Source of the DNA: Rostratula benghalensis | Taxonomy: Eukaryota > Chordata > Aves > Charadriiformes > Rostratulidae | NCBI GenBank assembly: GCA_013399305.1 | Contig: VXAI01000021.1 | Coordinates: forward strand, 2,315,464-2,379,463 | Length of the DNA: 64,000 nt | Direction: 5' to 3' | Shown: positions 36,433 through 51,400 of the stretch, in pieces | Numbering within the stretch: the first letter of the stretch is position 1 | Layout of the letters: each line of letters opens with the position of its first letter | Made by a program: the position numbers and the translations under genes | Notes under the pieces: generated by a model | Seen by the model: the letters and a program-made list of their open reading frames with translations, nothing else | Databases searched by the model: none | Told to the model about the DNA's origin: nothing

Positions 36433-39400
36433 CTGGAAAGAAGCATTGACATAACAAGTGTGACCGTTTATCAGTGACTGGCAGCTGGTAGCAGAAGAAA
36501 ACATGTGGCTATATTGGGTTTTAAATATAGCTCAACAAGCACAGGCTTAGATGTCCTTGCATCATTACAACCCTTAACGCTTTCAGTGGGAACCACACTC
36601 ATCACTTGAGACCATTTTAATATGGAAATCTATACATGGCAGATCAGCCTCAGCACCAAGCTCCTGCCCCAAGAAAAAGCCCCGGCACATCTGCAGCTGT
36701 AGCTCAGTGCAAATCTGTTGTGATGCAAGCCTTTCGGCTGAGAGGCCAGGTGAACTAAGCTGCTGCAGAAGGAACACAGCTTGTTTTTCAGGTGGTTCCT
36801 CCTTCCTTGCTTTGACAGAAGGGTGGGGGCAAGGCAGACCAAAGATCATCCTCTGTAACTATCCGAAGTGTTTTGCTCATAGGTCACTTGTGGAACAGGA
36901 AGGTTGGAATCAGAACGGTGCAGGAACAAAATGCGAAAAAAAGATACTGATCCCTCTGAACGCAGACATAAAGCCTGACCATATTTAGCCAGAAACCCAG
37001 AGGTACTTGGGGACTAAATCTGGCTTCTACTCCATCTCCGCCCAGAGCTAGGAGAAACCTAAGCTGGAAAGAAGCAGCTGGCATATTGCAGGGACTGCAC
37101 CAATGTGATGTGCCAACAATTTTGTGGATATTTGCAGGATTCAGATGAACCTTAGCTGGAATCAATCAGTGAAAATAAAATGCCGGCTTCCTTTTGAAGT
37201 GCAACGCCCCTGAGAAATGCCAGATGCGGGTGTTGGAAGGTACTGCCCATATGTTAATCTCTTGCCACTAATCCATTTGACAAAAAATGTCACAATGTGT
37301 TGGTACAGCTGCTGACTACTAGTTGTCATGCCAAATGTAGATAATGGGCCCCAAACTGAGTCCAGTTCCTCTGGTCCTCTGGTTCCCAGATCCACACATG
37401 GTGCAGCTGCAGGCTGTCCCACTTTATCCTGGCAAGGTTATTAAAGTAGCTGGAAGTTTTCATGCAGTTTGAAAGCATGAAATGGAGAAAAGGGTCTGGG
37501 AAGCTGAGTCCTCCAGCAGGACACTTGTTTACATTTAAAGCGTGGTGATGCTGTGGTGTAAAGGACAGTCACTAAAACCTGCTGCTGGCAAACATTTCTT
37601 CATCCTAATACTCTTGTGTTGGGGCAGCCCAAAGAAGGGAGGTGTTTCCCTGCCTTTGAAGAGGAGCTGACTGGACATCCACTGAAAGCTCAGCCAGGGT
37701 GGGATGAGAGAGGAACCCACAGGAGGCAGGGGGCTAGTGTGTGCAAGGTGAAACTGGAGAAAATGGACAGTGTGAAGGGCAAGAAACAGACATGCAAAGA
37801 AAGGCAACGAGAAGTTGATGTTTCACAGAGCTATTCACTGAGGAAGCTGAGGAGGGATTTAGGACAACAGCTGTTCACAGTGTTATAGTGCAGGAAAGGT
37901 TACAGCCTGGGGTGCAGTAAGAAGAAGGTTACTTTGCCCTTGCAGTGAGGAGTGTTTTTTCCTTCAATGGCATTATAGGGAGAGTTCTGGACTGGGGAAT
38001 TGAATGTGCTATCCTTCAAGCAAGCGGCTGGAAATGGAGGAGGAGAGGATGTGGCAGCCAAGTAGAAGCTTGGAAAGGCAGGAGGAGTTTTGTGATACAT
38101 GGTGAGGCTGGTCACAACCAAGGGGAGTCAGCTCCCAGGTTTGCTTGTTCAATGCCCACAAATCAAGACAGGAACCGGGGAAACCTGTGACAGCTGCACA
38201 GGGAGGGGTTGCATTTCTCTTGCAGTTCGCAGCCTTTGGCTCAGCCCTCCCAACCACATCAGGCAGATCAGCCCTTCTCTTATCTGTCCCCTTCCTTCCC
38301 CCTTCATGCCCCCGGAGTTTCCCCTCAGGCTAACAATAAGTCATTTATGTTAGTCTCTGTCTTCTTCACCGAATGCATAAATTGTTTCTAAGTGCCTGCT
38401 ATCAAAGAAGGTGAATGTTCGCACTGTAGAGTATCTTCTACATGCAGTAAGACACTAGACAGAAATTAACATATTATTAGTGGACTGAAACAGCAAAAAT
38501 GAAAAAAAGTCAAGCGTGCCAGCAGTCAGTTCCCAGGCTCTCACTTCCCTATAAAGTAATGAACAAACGTCCTTTTATAAACTCATTGTCTCAAAAGCTA
38601 TTCAAATCAGCGCAGTTCCCAGCCTTTTTTTTTCAGCCTGAAAGATGTAGAAATTGAACAGAAAGTACATTTTTATCTAGTGTTTTCTCTTATTCTCCTG
38701 AAATTTCATATTTCCATGATGATGTCAGAAGGTTGAATATTGTCAGTTGTCAATAACAGCAGCCTGCTAAGTTTTAAATAGGAGAAAATACGTTTTGCAG
38801 GAGAGGTGAAGGTTGAAGTGGGGTGGTGCACTTTATTTGCCAACAGCTGAAACACAAATGTTAACACTTCACTATGGAAGATGGTAGCTTGGATTAGCAT
38901 GGAAGGCTGAGATTTTCAAAATGTTCCAAGAAAGCTTTTCTTCTTAAGAAGAAAAATGTGTCTAAACCCACAAAGCAACACTTCTCAGTTGTGAGATTAG
39001 GGTCAAAAATCCAATTTATTTGCAGATTAAAACACATTAACCAGACACTGAGTTGCTGCGACTGGTTGACCCATCTCTAGCGCTCAATTGGAGAGGAAAC
39101 TGGGAGGTATCCCAGCTATGTGGGAATGGAGAAGCTCGGAACAGTCCATGTACAAAAACAGTCATGGTGAGAATTAAGTCTTGAATGTTTTCCAGGCCAC
39201 AGCTCAAGCAGCAACTCCAGGAGGCAAAACAGAAGTACAAGCAGTGGGGCTGAAGTGACCTGTGCTGAGCTGGGTACCCCTGGTAGTAGGAGGTCCATTG
39301 GTGGGAATGCCAACACTCAGCACAGAAGCAATGGCACCCCAAGAGAAGGCTGAAGCTCCTCAGCAACATGCCCACAGTTCAGCAAGATAGATACAATCCT

Positions 39401-42400
39401 CAGGACCTAATCTTAACCCCACCAAAATCAGTAAATATTTTTACATGAACTTTGAGATGGGGATAAACCCTTGGGAAGCAGGATTAAAACTAGATTCAGA
39501 GCACTTGGTCTTTCATATCTGGCATTGCACACACTTCCCTCTCATAAAGAAAAAGCTTGTGGGAATCCCAGGATAAATCTAAATACTGAACTCATGAGGG
39601 AGAAAAAATAAGCCTTTGACTTTCAGAACTGACAACAGCACAAGTCAGAAAAGTTCCCTTATCTCATAACATTTTCCAGTGGGACAGTCTCAGCAGGCAG
39701 TTAATGGTGGGTGTTAAGTGAGATCCCTGTGCTGGTTAAATTGACTTCAGAAACCCCACCGGTCAGTTTAGTGAAGGACACATCTGCTGCTGATTTCTTG
39801 TGACAGTCCACGGCCAGGGAGAGTGGTGCTGCAGGCAGGTTCAACGTGGTTTTAAATTATTAACCCAAATCATTATCTTCTAGTTTGCAAACTCACAGAA
39901 TAAAACAAGCTTGTTTTGCTCTGAGAGATGTGGATCTTAATGTAGAGAAGACAGGCCATTGTGGTAAGGTTTGTCCTTGATTCCCCGTAATTTACAGGTC
40001 TTGCAAAACAGACCTGTATTGTACAACAGGCTGCATGATTCACAGTGATGAACCTGCAATTAGGACAAGATTCCTGATCTTTTGGTTTCTAGCATCCACT
40101 TAAACACCACCCCCAGGCTACAGGCTTGCCTGTCAAAACATAAGGGTCCTCTCCACCTGATCCACTGAGGACCTTTGCACCACATGTCCTATTTCTGGTC
40201 CTTGTAGCAAAGGGCTGACAGATCTCCCTGCAGAGAGACAGGAGGTATATACTTCCTGTAGCTTCATGGGAGCTGCCAAGTGCCGTGAGCATTTCCTTCT
40301 CTTCCCTGGTGATTCTACCCATGCTATTTCCCAGCTCCAACCAGCTGAGATGCTGTGACTGCCTGCCAGGTAACCAAACCTGCCCCAACTTCTCTAACCT
40401 CAAGAGAAGCTCAAGAGTAGGACTCATCTATGGTGTGACAACCATGGTGACTTCTAACAAGGATGAGTTTTAATCAAGGGATGAGTGTTTCCCACTGCCC
40501 AAGGGCTTAAGCTGTACGTGAATAAACAAAACATGTGGCCCAGCAACTCATTACTAAACAAAAAGGGTAGCAGCTGGACACTGTGGCATCCCTTTAGGGC
40601 TGACACTGCACTCACCGTGAATGAAGTAGCCCTGTTCCTGCCAGATGAGAAAGGCGTCGCCCACTGCTGAGAATATGAGTCCCGCTAGGATGCGGCTGGC
40701 GCTCCGGTGTGACACTAAGAAGTTAATTCCATGAGCCAGAAGGAAAACCCACAGGCAGAAGATAGGTAGACATTTGATGAGGGCACTGAACCAGGAGGGG
40801 CTGGAAGTTGGCAGCCAGAGGACAAAATAGACACAAGTGGCTTTAAAGAAGGGCACCAGTTTGGGGCCTTCACTCTTCACCTACAAGAAACAAACATTAA
40901 AAAAAGATAAATTAATAGGATCATCAGAAGCATCAGTGGAATGAACTGCATAGCAGCACTGTCTCCTTCTTTTTGAAAGCTGCTCTCTCATGCATACTGT
41001 CAGCTAGCAGCATTTCTACCCTGAGAAAGGCTGGTTGAACTTGACCATGATCCTTAGCCTAGGCCTTTGTGATCCTCTCTGCTTGGAAACCCTTCTTAGC
41101 TAGCAGGAGAGGTTTTGGGTGGTGGAAGTGGAGGAAGCATTAGATACGTTTTCTCTTTATATGTTCTACTGAAAACATTTAGGCCATCAGTCAAACTCCT
41201 CTGAAGGTTCTTGCCACCTATCTTATGTTTAGACTAACCCCTTTTATATACCTCCTTTCCTGCACTCTCCAGGAATATCCCAGCATCAAACAAGCTCTCT
41301 CTTAGCCCATTGCAGATCATCCTGAGGACATAACCTCTCTTTGAACCCACTCTGTCTCCTGCCAGGTAGCCTCATGCCTGGAGCTTGCTGTTGGCCATCG
41401 CCACATGACTTCAAAACCCATCACATCAACCTCACAGGTGAGGGTGTAATTTCCTCAGCTGACTAAGATCAATGTCAATCACGTGTTGCTGTGTTCTAGC
41501 ATTACACTAATAATACACTTCCCATATTGCACAAAATGTTTTGACTCAGGGCTTTAGTGTGTAAACCCAGACACAAAAATGCAGCATGAGCACTAGGCTA
41601 CTCATAACAAAGCCACAGCAGAGGCAGGGCACAGAGCTACAGACTCCACAAGCTGGGTCTGCTCTTAATAAACACTGAGCTGAGACCACTCTGGACAGCA
41701 ATAAAATACATACTGTGTTCACCTGCCCTCCTCTGGATACTTCTGCATTTTAGTGCAGGTGGGGAAAACCCCACATGAGAAAATAAAGTTATGATTTTGT
41801 TCTCTCCTGGACTGCAGCTGAGGGTCAAAACAAACAGCAAAGGAAGGGACTGACCGCTTGACTGCTTCACACACCTGCCTGAGCTATGTCCTGGGGTCTT
41901 CTAGGAAACCTGTTTTCCTCCTGCAGCTAAGGCAGTACAACCTCCAGGGCTCCTCTGCAAGCAGGGGTTTATTCTCAATCTTCTAATTTCTTTGGTCAAG
42001 CAAGATTTAGTTGCTCAATATCACAACCACCTCCCACTACCCATGGCCAAAGCACACACAGGCCTTACACACCAGAGGAGAAGAGAGGGGGAAATTTAGA
42101 GATGTTGGAGCTGGGTTTGCACAGCAAAGTCCATCAAAATCTGAACATCCAGATATGACATTCTGGGGTTGCTTATCTCATGCAAGAAGCCCATGCTTCA
42201 AAAACCTTCAAAAGAAACACTGGGGTTCTTTTCCAAATCATTTGGCCCTATTTCTGCTTCCTGCATCATGGGACATTGCCATGACACAAAACCAGTGTCT
42301 GTCTTCCTTTGATGCAATGTGCCTCAGTGCAGTCACCTAGAATGGCTGAAGATTGCACAGCAAATATCTCCGTGCTTACAGTGCTCAGTTAATAAAACCT

Positions 42401-45400
42401 AAACTCATCAAAATTCAGGAACTTTTATAAACACAAGCAAAGGGAGTCAGGTGGAGCTGGAAGACAGAAGCAGAGGCAGTGGAGGGCATCTTCACATGCA
42501 GTGTCTAAAAAGGGAATGCAATCTCTGGAGCAGCAAGACCATAAATAAAGGGCATCCCAAGAAGACAGTGCTTTCAAAATTGTTCTCACATCTGATGGAA
42601 ATTTCCCCAGCATATCAGCAGTTTCTTAGCAGTAAAGTATTTCATTATTCCTGTATACATTATTCATAGGCTATTGCCAACACAATTTTTAAACACTCCA
42701 TTAAACAACCAGGCTACACAATTCACTCACAAAAGGACATCAGTAAGCTGTTAACTTTCTTGTATTACATGGGGAGCCCATCATGAGTCCTCTACTTAGG
42801 TTGTCTAAATTAATCACCGTTCACCACTTCTTGTCTATATTACTTGGGAGAATTCTGGCAGCCAATAACAAATGAACTTGAAATAAAAGTAATAAAAGCC
42901 CACATAGTCTCATAGCAGTAGGGGTGCCTGGAAACTATCAAGTATCATAGGGGAAGAGTGGAGCCAAACTTCCCCCTCCTTCAGACCCCACACTTCGGCC
43001 TTATGAAGTGACACCTTGGGCTCAGATTATCCAAAGCCACTGCCCAGCTTCAGCTCTGCCTCCTCCCTTTCTGACTCTTTTGTATTAAAAATTTAATTGA
43101 TCACATTAATCCTTTCACAGTTGCAGGCAACAGATGACAGCACTTGTGGAAGGGTTTCCTCTTCTTCCACACCAGTTGTGGAGGACCACACCACACTTTA
43201 ACAAGCCCAAGATCTTCAGCACGGAAAACTAACAACTTCCAGAGCTACAAAAGTGCAAAAGAATTTGCAGCATCAACAGTGTTTCAGTTCCCTGTCATAG
43301 TCTCAGCTAAGGTAGGTAGTTTTGTACCTCTGAAAACATAAGTTTATGGTGAAAGATACAGTTCAAATTCAGCCTTGCTTGCAACACATCACAGAGGCAC
43401 TGTTAGGAGCATGCAGGACAGTATTTGGGTTAATAAACACAAGAAGTTTTATTTAATACCTCATATTAAAAGAAAAACACCTGGTAGGAGCAGTTACCAT
43501 TACAGTCACAGCTTGCCCTCCCCTGTGTGCATGCACGATGAGACAAGTTTTAATTACACTTGTCATTTTCCCCAGGAACCTTGCCTTATTGAATACAAGA
43601 TAGGCACTTGTGCAGAAAGATTATGTTTGCTTGGTAAACTTAAAATTACCATTTCTTACTATTTGAATGTGAGTTTTCCAAGCCCAGCCATCATTATTTC
43701 CACCCTAATAATTAAGAAATTTTTAAGGCATAAGGGGTCAGATTCCAGTCTCAGTTACTCACCCATAACCCTGGAATTTACAGTTATGGAGTCTATATAA
43801 GAATAATCCCTGTATCTAGGACTACAGGCCATCATTGATGTTTTATTAATTTAATTTTTTCTACAAGTATACTTAAAATTAGTTCATTCCAAACACACCC
43901 TTGCCCAATACTGAATGCTGCAGCTCAGTGGAGCCCCTGTTATGGTGTTGACCAAAATGAATGCCCCATGAGGGACACCACTTGCTAAGACAGAGGTACC
44001 TGTGCAGCTCAGGGCTGGGCAGCACATCCTGCTGGGATGGTGTGGCACTGGAAATACTTGGGATAAGTCTCCCAAGAAAAATGGAGGCAACCAGATGGTG
44101 AGGCTGGGGAATTGACCTCTGTTTGGACATGTGGTTGAGGCTTGGGAAGAGGTGATGGAGCAACTTGCCACCTGGAGTACAAGTCAAGGCTGGTATTGGG
44201 AAATAGCGTACTAACATGAGTGGAGGCTGTGGCTTGAGGAAATCCAAGCGTATAATCCATGACTGGACTTGCCTGTACCTCAGGGAAGGGAACATTATTT
44301 CTTGGCTACATGGAAAAATTGCATCAAACCACCCATCTCCTTTGCACCTGTGTCTCAGAGATGGAACATGAGACTGGGCTGTGCCATGATGTTGGAAAAG
44401 GAAGCACTTGATGCAGACGGCAAGATATTTTTGCTATTGCATGTGATTGTCACAGCTTAAAGCTGGGTTTTGTCATTTTGTTGCAAGTCGACTGTATATT
44501 TCTTCCCACTTCTTTTCTTCTGCCACTGCTAATCTACTCTGTGCTGAAATGCAGTACAGAAAACATCTTGAATACAATGACAAGGCAGTATTTCCACATT
44601 TTTAATTTCTAAGCTGAGCATAATTTAGGACAGTTTCTCAACTGCTATGACTACTAAGTTACTTAGAGTCTTTAAAAATTAGTTCAAATTACTGTGAAGG
44701 CACTATCTCCATAATTGGGGAATTACAGTATTGTTTATTAAATTCTCTGTAACCAACTAAATCCAATGAAAACCTATAAGACTCCTTGCAGACTAGGAGC
44801 AAATTATGTCCTGGCTCTCCCTAATAAATTTTGGACCAAACCTCCAGAGGTCCCTTCTAACCTCAACCTTTCTGTGATTCTGTAATCTTCAAACAGAACA
44901 TGGTATTGGCACATGCAGCAGCACTCTGGAGGCCTAGGGTGTGGATATCCACCTCTGCTACAGATTCAGAGGTTTACAGTATCTCTTCTTGTTTTGTCTG
45001 TTCTCATTCTGCTCCAGTTTGAAAGATTGCTCATTTCCTTGTTGCTGTTGTTCAACAGTGAACAGATGATATTATCACACAAGTATTCCAACCATGCTGT
45101 GATTTGGTGTTGGCGTTAAGAGGTCTTTGAGAGGTTAGGCTAGGCAATGAAGAAACACAGTTACAGGAGAAGTGGCAGACCTGAAAAAGTAACTCTAGGT
45201 CATAAGGACTAACAAAAAGTTCCCAATCTGCAAAATACAAGATGTAGCACACAAAGATGACCAAAAGCTTCATACAATGCGTTCTAAGCTATATCTGCAA
45301 ATTAGTTATTGCTTACTCCTTAAGAGCCCAGGGGTCCCTGCTGGATGATATCTTCTTGTACCTCCCCACTATGCAGCACTAGGAGATGCTCAGGATTCAC

Positions 45401-48400
45401 GTCTGTATAAAACAATACAGACATGAATTGTTGTATGAATAACATACATTACAGAGTGTGACACAGGGAACATCTATGCTGCTCCTCAGCAACACAACTG
45501 GCCTGTTCTGACTGCTGCAGGCACATAACTGAGCCAAAAAATGTACAACTGGCTCTTCTACCCCAGAATAAACTGCATCCATGGAGAAAGACAGTGCTCC
45601 AATTTTCTTTAACATTTTAGAGTCAGTTGTCTGTATCTATATTACAAGTGGGATGAAAAAAATGCAGCCACCACCCAGGAGGGAGACACCTTGTCCTGAG
45701 GTAGAGAAGAATGTCAGAAGCTATTGCTTTGAAATACTGAATTTGGGTAAAGTTCACTGTCCCTAAGCCTTGCACTGGTCCCAGGAAACAATGTGGAGCA
45801 TCAAATAATGCTCTTCTCTCCACAGGTCCCTTAAATCAGCCTGCACAGAAAAAGAGTATGTACTCTCTTCCAGACACCAGCTGTTGTGGGGATGTGGCAC
45901 GCACACACTGGGTTGTAAAATGCTGCTTTCCAAGAAAAAGTCTTTTAAAAATAATACCCTAGCTATTCCACTGAGCAACTCTTGAGCTTGCCTCTGCACA
46001 CTATCCAAAAAAAGCTGGGCTGTTGTCCTCAACCCATCCCTTCTGGCAACATTGGCTGGCCAACTACCATTCTCTGTATCCATGACTGAGCTGTTTCTCC
46101 TGTCTTTTGGCATCTTGCATTATGGAACCTGCCCTGGTTCTGCCCTGTTGTGACAATAGCTCTTACCCCTAGTTGCACATAAATAAATATTTCTGTGGCT
46201 TTTGTTGCCATGTATTATGCTGCCACAAGCCCATGGCTTGTGTTTCTCATTCCCCAGAATATGTGGCTCTTCACGAGGCAGTCTGAGTCACAGAGGGAGA
46301 GCTGCCTGAGCCTGGGGATGGACCAGAGTTAGGATAAAGTATACGTACATGGAACAGGCTCTCATCTACAGAGCAACATGGAACAAACATAATTCCTATC
46401 AGGCTGAGCCTATGGAAAACCCATCTTTGTCCTTAACCAAAATGAGTAGTGTGCTCACGTGTGCACATATCCTAGCCAGTGGCAGCCGATTTTCCCCCAA
46501 ATTCAATGACCCATCAGCTTTTGCTGAATGAAGGAGGAACAGAGCAGTGCTGGGCAATTTCTGGCCAGGAACCTGCATGAGGTGACTGCAAAGCCACCAT
46601 CCTTCTGGGTTTGCTTGCAACATCAAGCCTTCTGAATGTGTACACGCTGAAAGTGATATACAAGAGGGAATTTTTAGGTTGGGGATTGGGGGGACAGTTG
46701 TGTGTGTAATAGTGAGGATTCTGCTGTTTGGTACTTCAATTCACCATTTATATCTTTCCTATCCTTGGTGAATGCAGGGGCCACCACAATGACCAGCCTT
46801 GGCATGGGCCCCTGCCTGGGCACAGAGCGAAGGCCTCAGCAGACACCCTGGCTGCTCAGCTCTCCATCCCTCCCAGGTGGCTTACAGAGGTGTGAGAGGA
46901 GGAGACAGATGAGATGTAAAGGGGACAGCCAGTCAGTGCTTTTTCACTCCACAGAGTTGCTGAAATATTAGGGCTGGCTGGGACAGCCCTAACTGGTACA
47001 CTCTGGCGAGTGTAGGTGAGTGCAAAGCACTTCACCTCCAACTCCACTCTCCTGCAGGAGCAAACACGCTCTCGGGGTAATCGATTGCCTTTTGTCAAGG
47101 AAGGCACTGGCTCATACATGCCCCAAGTTGTTCCCAAATAAAATTCTGAGAAAAAGTGCTTGTTTATGGAGGGTGGTGAAGTTACTGAACCAGCCAATCA
47201 ACCTGCCTGAAATACTGTGTTGGTGCAACATATTTGTGCAATTAATAAGAGTGTTTATGTTTGTGTTGGAGGTACCATGGGCCAGGCATCCAAGGCAGAT
47301 GGCTCCCAAACAGGCTCCACATGCTTCAGGAAATTCAGGGTATCTGATAGATAAACCCTCCTCCCTCAAGCGGAGACAAGACCGTAGAGGCTCCATCTGA
47401 AATGGGCTTAGTAAAATAGCTAATTAATCATCCAGAAGATGGTACATGATTTGCCTTTGGGAGGATATGTGTGCTGATAATTCTCTGGCTGCATTATCCT
47501 TATGCCATGCAATGAGTTTTGCCAGGCCTTATGGTACTTTATTGCAGCTACTGGCACTCCCAGCACAACTCAGGGCTTCCAGTTCTCCAGTAAGGGCAAT
47601 GCAGTGAAACTTGGCTCATGCTCAGCTGTCCAGCCAGATCTGTTCCTGAGTGGTCAAAAAAAATCAAAGTTTTGTCAGACATGAGAGTCTCCATCATTTA
47701 GTGCAAGTCAGAAGTAACAGAGCTCGGCCTGAATGCTTCCCACCTGCATGAGGACCATCGTCCAAGCTCAGCCAAGTGTGGCAGGAGCAGTGGGTCCAAG
47801 GCAGCCATTCTACCCCCCAGGACTCTTTAACTCCTCCTGCAAAATAGGGCTGGTTTGTTGGCTTTTCTCATCCCTCCCTCTATCCCAGTACTCAGACAGG
47901 GTACTCTCTTCCTTTCTCCAGTTAAGCAAAATAAGCTCACAGCTTTGCTCCATAACAGACTGACACTGAGTTGAGAGCTAGAAATACTTGGCTTCTTTTT
48001 CTTAAGACTAAGCTATGACTCTTTGCCAGAAAACTACAATTAAAAATTTGGCATGGGGCCTCACAGTCCTTGGGTGGTGAACTCAGATATATTACTGCAC
48101 AAGTTCTTGGCATCAGAAAAATCACCCTTTGGTGGAGGCAAGGGGGAGCAGGCAGTGGGTGAGGATTAATCAAACCAGCATCTAACAAGGGCCCCTGTGG
48201 ACGGCTGGGCTTCTTCACACACAGCTGCATGCAGAAATGAGAACCGCAACAAAAAGTTTCATTTCCAGGCCAAAATTCTGCCTGACTTGCAGTCACATTC
48301 AGCCTAATCTCTGGATCAACCACAGGAGAGATGAAAACCTATCAGCACCAAGGTTAAAATCTTCCACATGAGCCTCTTCCCCCCCGATGTGGAAAGAAGG

Positions 48401-51400
48401 AAGGAAATTTGGAGCAGCGGTTTCCCCGCAGCTGCCTGCTCTCTCTCCCAGAGAAAACCACAGCTCAAGTCCCCGCAGCAGAGCAGCGGGCCTGGGCACA
48501 GGGGGACACTCACGGCCACCCAGCGAAATGGCCAAAAAGGCAAGCGTCAAGAACGGGACGTTTTGTACCCAGCCAGCCGGGGAGCACGTGAGCAAGGCTC
48601 ATCATGTGGTGGGAGCTGTTGCAAAGGTCTCTTTCCTGATGTTTGCCCTCTGAGTGTGATTTCACCACCGCAGACTGCTGCCTGTCCTGAGGTGAAGACA
48701 CTGCTCAGAGAAGTCTGTGCTACCCAGTGCTTTACATTAGCCATGCTGTCATCTGCCACCAAAAGCACCTATCACCTGTTGTATGGGAGTAAATGTCTGA
48801 AGGGGATTTTCTCGGATAGGTTTTAGGAGAAAACTGCACTAAACACACCACATATGAAGGATATTTAAATAAATGGCCCAAAAAGTTAAGATATAGGCAT
48901 TAGACAAGCTCTGCGGCCTTCTCCAGAGGACGGTAAAATAGCTACAAGCATTAACTCTTGTGCGGTGGTCAAGGAGAGAGATGAGCAGAGGCAGACAAAG
49001 GTGGCAGCAGCCTTCACTTCTGCCCCTTCCCAACTGCCACAAAAGTAGCAAAGCCCATGTTATCAAAGGTACAATACGAATGCAACAGCAGTCCTGTCTT
49101 GTCTTGCTGTTTAATGAGGAAATTAAAAAACATTGGGTGCTGAGAGTCACACTGACTGAGCTCACAGGGCTGCTGATGAGGCCAGTTTGGGTCAGCAGCC
49201 AACAGGACCTGGGAGCTCTTGGACATTGCAGCTCTCTGTTGCTATACCCACAAGTTTAAAAATGCATCTGCAAACACCTGGGATGTAAAATAAGGTGGGG
49301 GAAAGGCATAAATAGGAAACTGGAGTCTTGCCTTCAACAGATTCCTATAGGAGGCCTTAGAAATATGAGAAAATGCTCCCATAAAAGCCTAAAGTAGAGG
49401 CGGGTAGTTCTGGAGCCAAGGAAATAATCCCCTCCACCGCATCATGGCATGGCAAATGCCTGTGCCCCATTTTGCATTAGAAGCCCCCTCCTGCTCTTTG
49501 CCTTTTTAACCATGACATTGCCAAGTTATCTTGAGACACTGGACCACAGTGCTCTCTCCAGCAATTGATGAAGTTATAGTTCTTTTCTACCAAATAGAAG
49601 AAATCGGATTCGCTTGGCTACCTGTGGTCTACAAGCTGTGCAACAGCATGTCCAGAACCTGCCTCCGCTATGCAGGACCGATTGTTATCACCAGGGAACC
49701 CTGATACCAGGCAAAGATACCACTACAGCAGCCAATACTTTAGAAAGTACTCAGGTGTCTGCCCGTGCCTTCCTAGGATGTCAGGGAAGCCTTCAAGATG
49801 GCAAAGCCTTTCTTTAGCAGATAGTAACTTACAGACAAACACTTTTCAGCCTGAACTGAAGACTCTGCTTGGATGTATGCTGTTCTGCTAGGGCTTGTTT
49901 GGTTTTGGTTGGGTTTGCTTTTTTCCATTTCTAAGCATCATCTGCCCTATCTATCAGACTGGCACAGGACCACAAGCAGGGCTATTTTAAAAACACTTTT
50001 TGAACCCACAGTGGTATAATTGACTTGACATCTGTAGCAATCCTATAATTGTCGGCAGTTTTGGAGATTGCCTCCTGGGTGCAATCAGCAATGTACCATT
50101 GCCATTGACCAACAATGTTAAACCAGTGAAGAATTCAAAATTCTCTGCAGGGCCCAAGGAGCTGTCACAGACAAACGCTTTCAGGGTAGTCCACTAGCTC
50201 TCAGAAATGAAAGCAAAAAAATAGCATTTGCCTGCCAGCATCTTTTATCAGAGCAAAGATTGCTTTTCCCTCCTGGGATTCCCAATCTTCCTTTTTGTGT
50301 AGCAGAAAGCAAGCCTCTCTGAACATTTCCTTTGCTGTAACACTCACAAAAGAACCCCTTGCAGGTGTTTAAAAACCCATGCCACAATGGATCTGTCTTT
50401 TCACTTTGCTCATCAGAGCTGCAGTGCTGCCACTGCAAGGGCATGTGGTGAGGTGAGGTCAGGTAGGGCTGCATCCTCTAGTGCTGCCCAGGACGTCAGG
50501 GGGATGCTGTGAAGCCACAGGGAGCTTCAGGAGCCAGCCAGCACCCTGGGATGCACAGTTGGTGGTTGTCCCAGGCAATTCCTCTCAGCATGGGAAGGGG
50601 CAGTTTTGGCTTGTCACACTAAAACCCAGATAAAAAATTTCTACTGCTTATGGAAAAGTCTCCACAACTCATCCTGGGGATGGTTTCCAGGCTACAAGTT
50701 CTCAGGAGACTTGTCATTATTTACATCACACTCTTCTGTGAAAGAGAATGCAGATTTCTTTTACCCAGAAAAAATAATGTTAGATTTTATATTGCTCTAA
50801 GCATTACCTTGGAGGGACTGGGTAAGCTCAGCGTGCTGGCTGTGGGGCACAGGGCCCCAGCAAAAAGCAGCATTCCTTTGCAAGACTCATTGCTGCAGAC
50901 AAGTGCCACACACTGACATCTGCCCCACAAGCTGTGTGGCAAGACTGGGGCCTCTCTACAGTCTCCTTGAGATGGGCGCAGAACCAAAATAAAACACCCC
51001 AGGGAAAACTGTCAGTTCTTTCCTCGTAAGCACCAAGGGCAGGCTGAGCCTCTACATAACAGCAGCGAAGGGTCTGCACAGTGAGTAATTTGTCCCCACA
51101 ACTAAAATCCATCTTCTGTCTTCACTCTCCCATTTTCAGCCTTATTTGCACCCCACAACCCACCTTAATGTTTATGCACTTGGTGGAGGGCCCCCACCAC
51201 CCCATTGCTCCACCACAGCAGAGGGGGATGCATGGAAGATTGGGTGCTCCGGGCAAACGGGTGCTTAGCCAAGCTCTACCCTGCCACATGCTGCTCTGTC
51301 AGTAGGGATTGGTATTTGGGAGGAAACAGAGGCCTTTCATCAAAAGCAATTTCTTCAGTAGAGAAGACCTCATTTTACCTCCAATCTGTGGGCCTCTGCA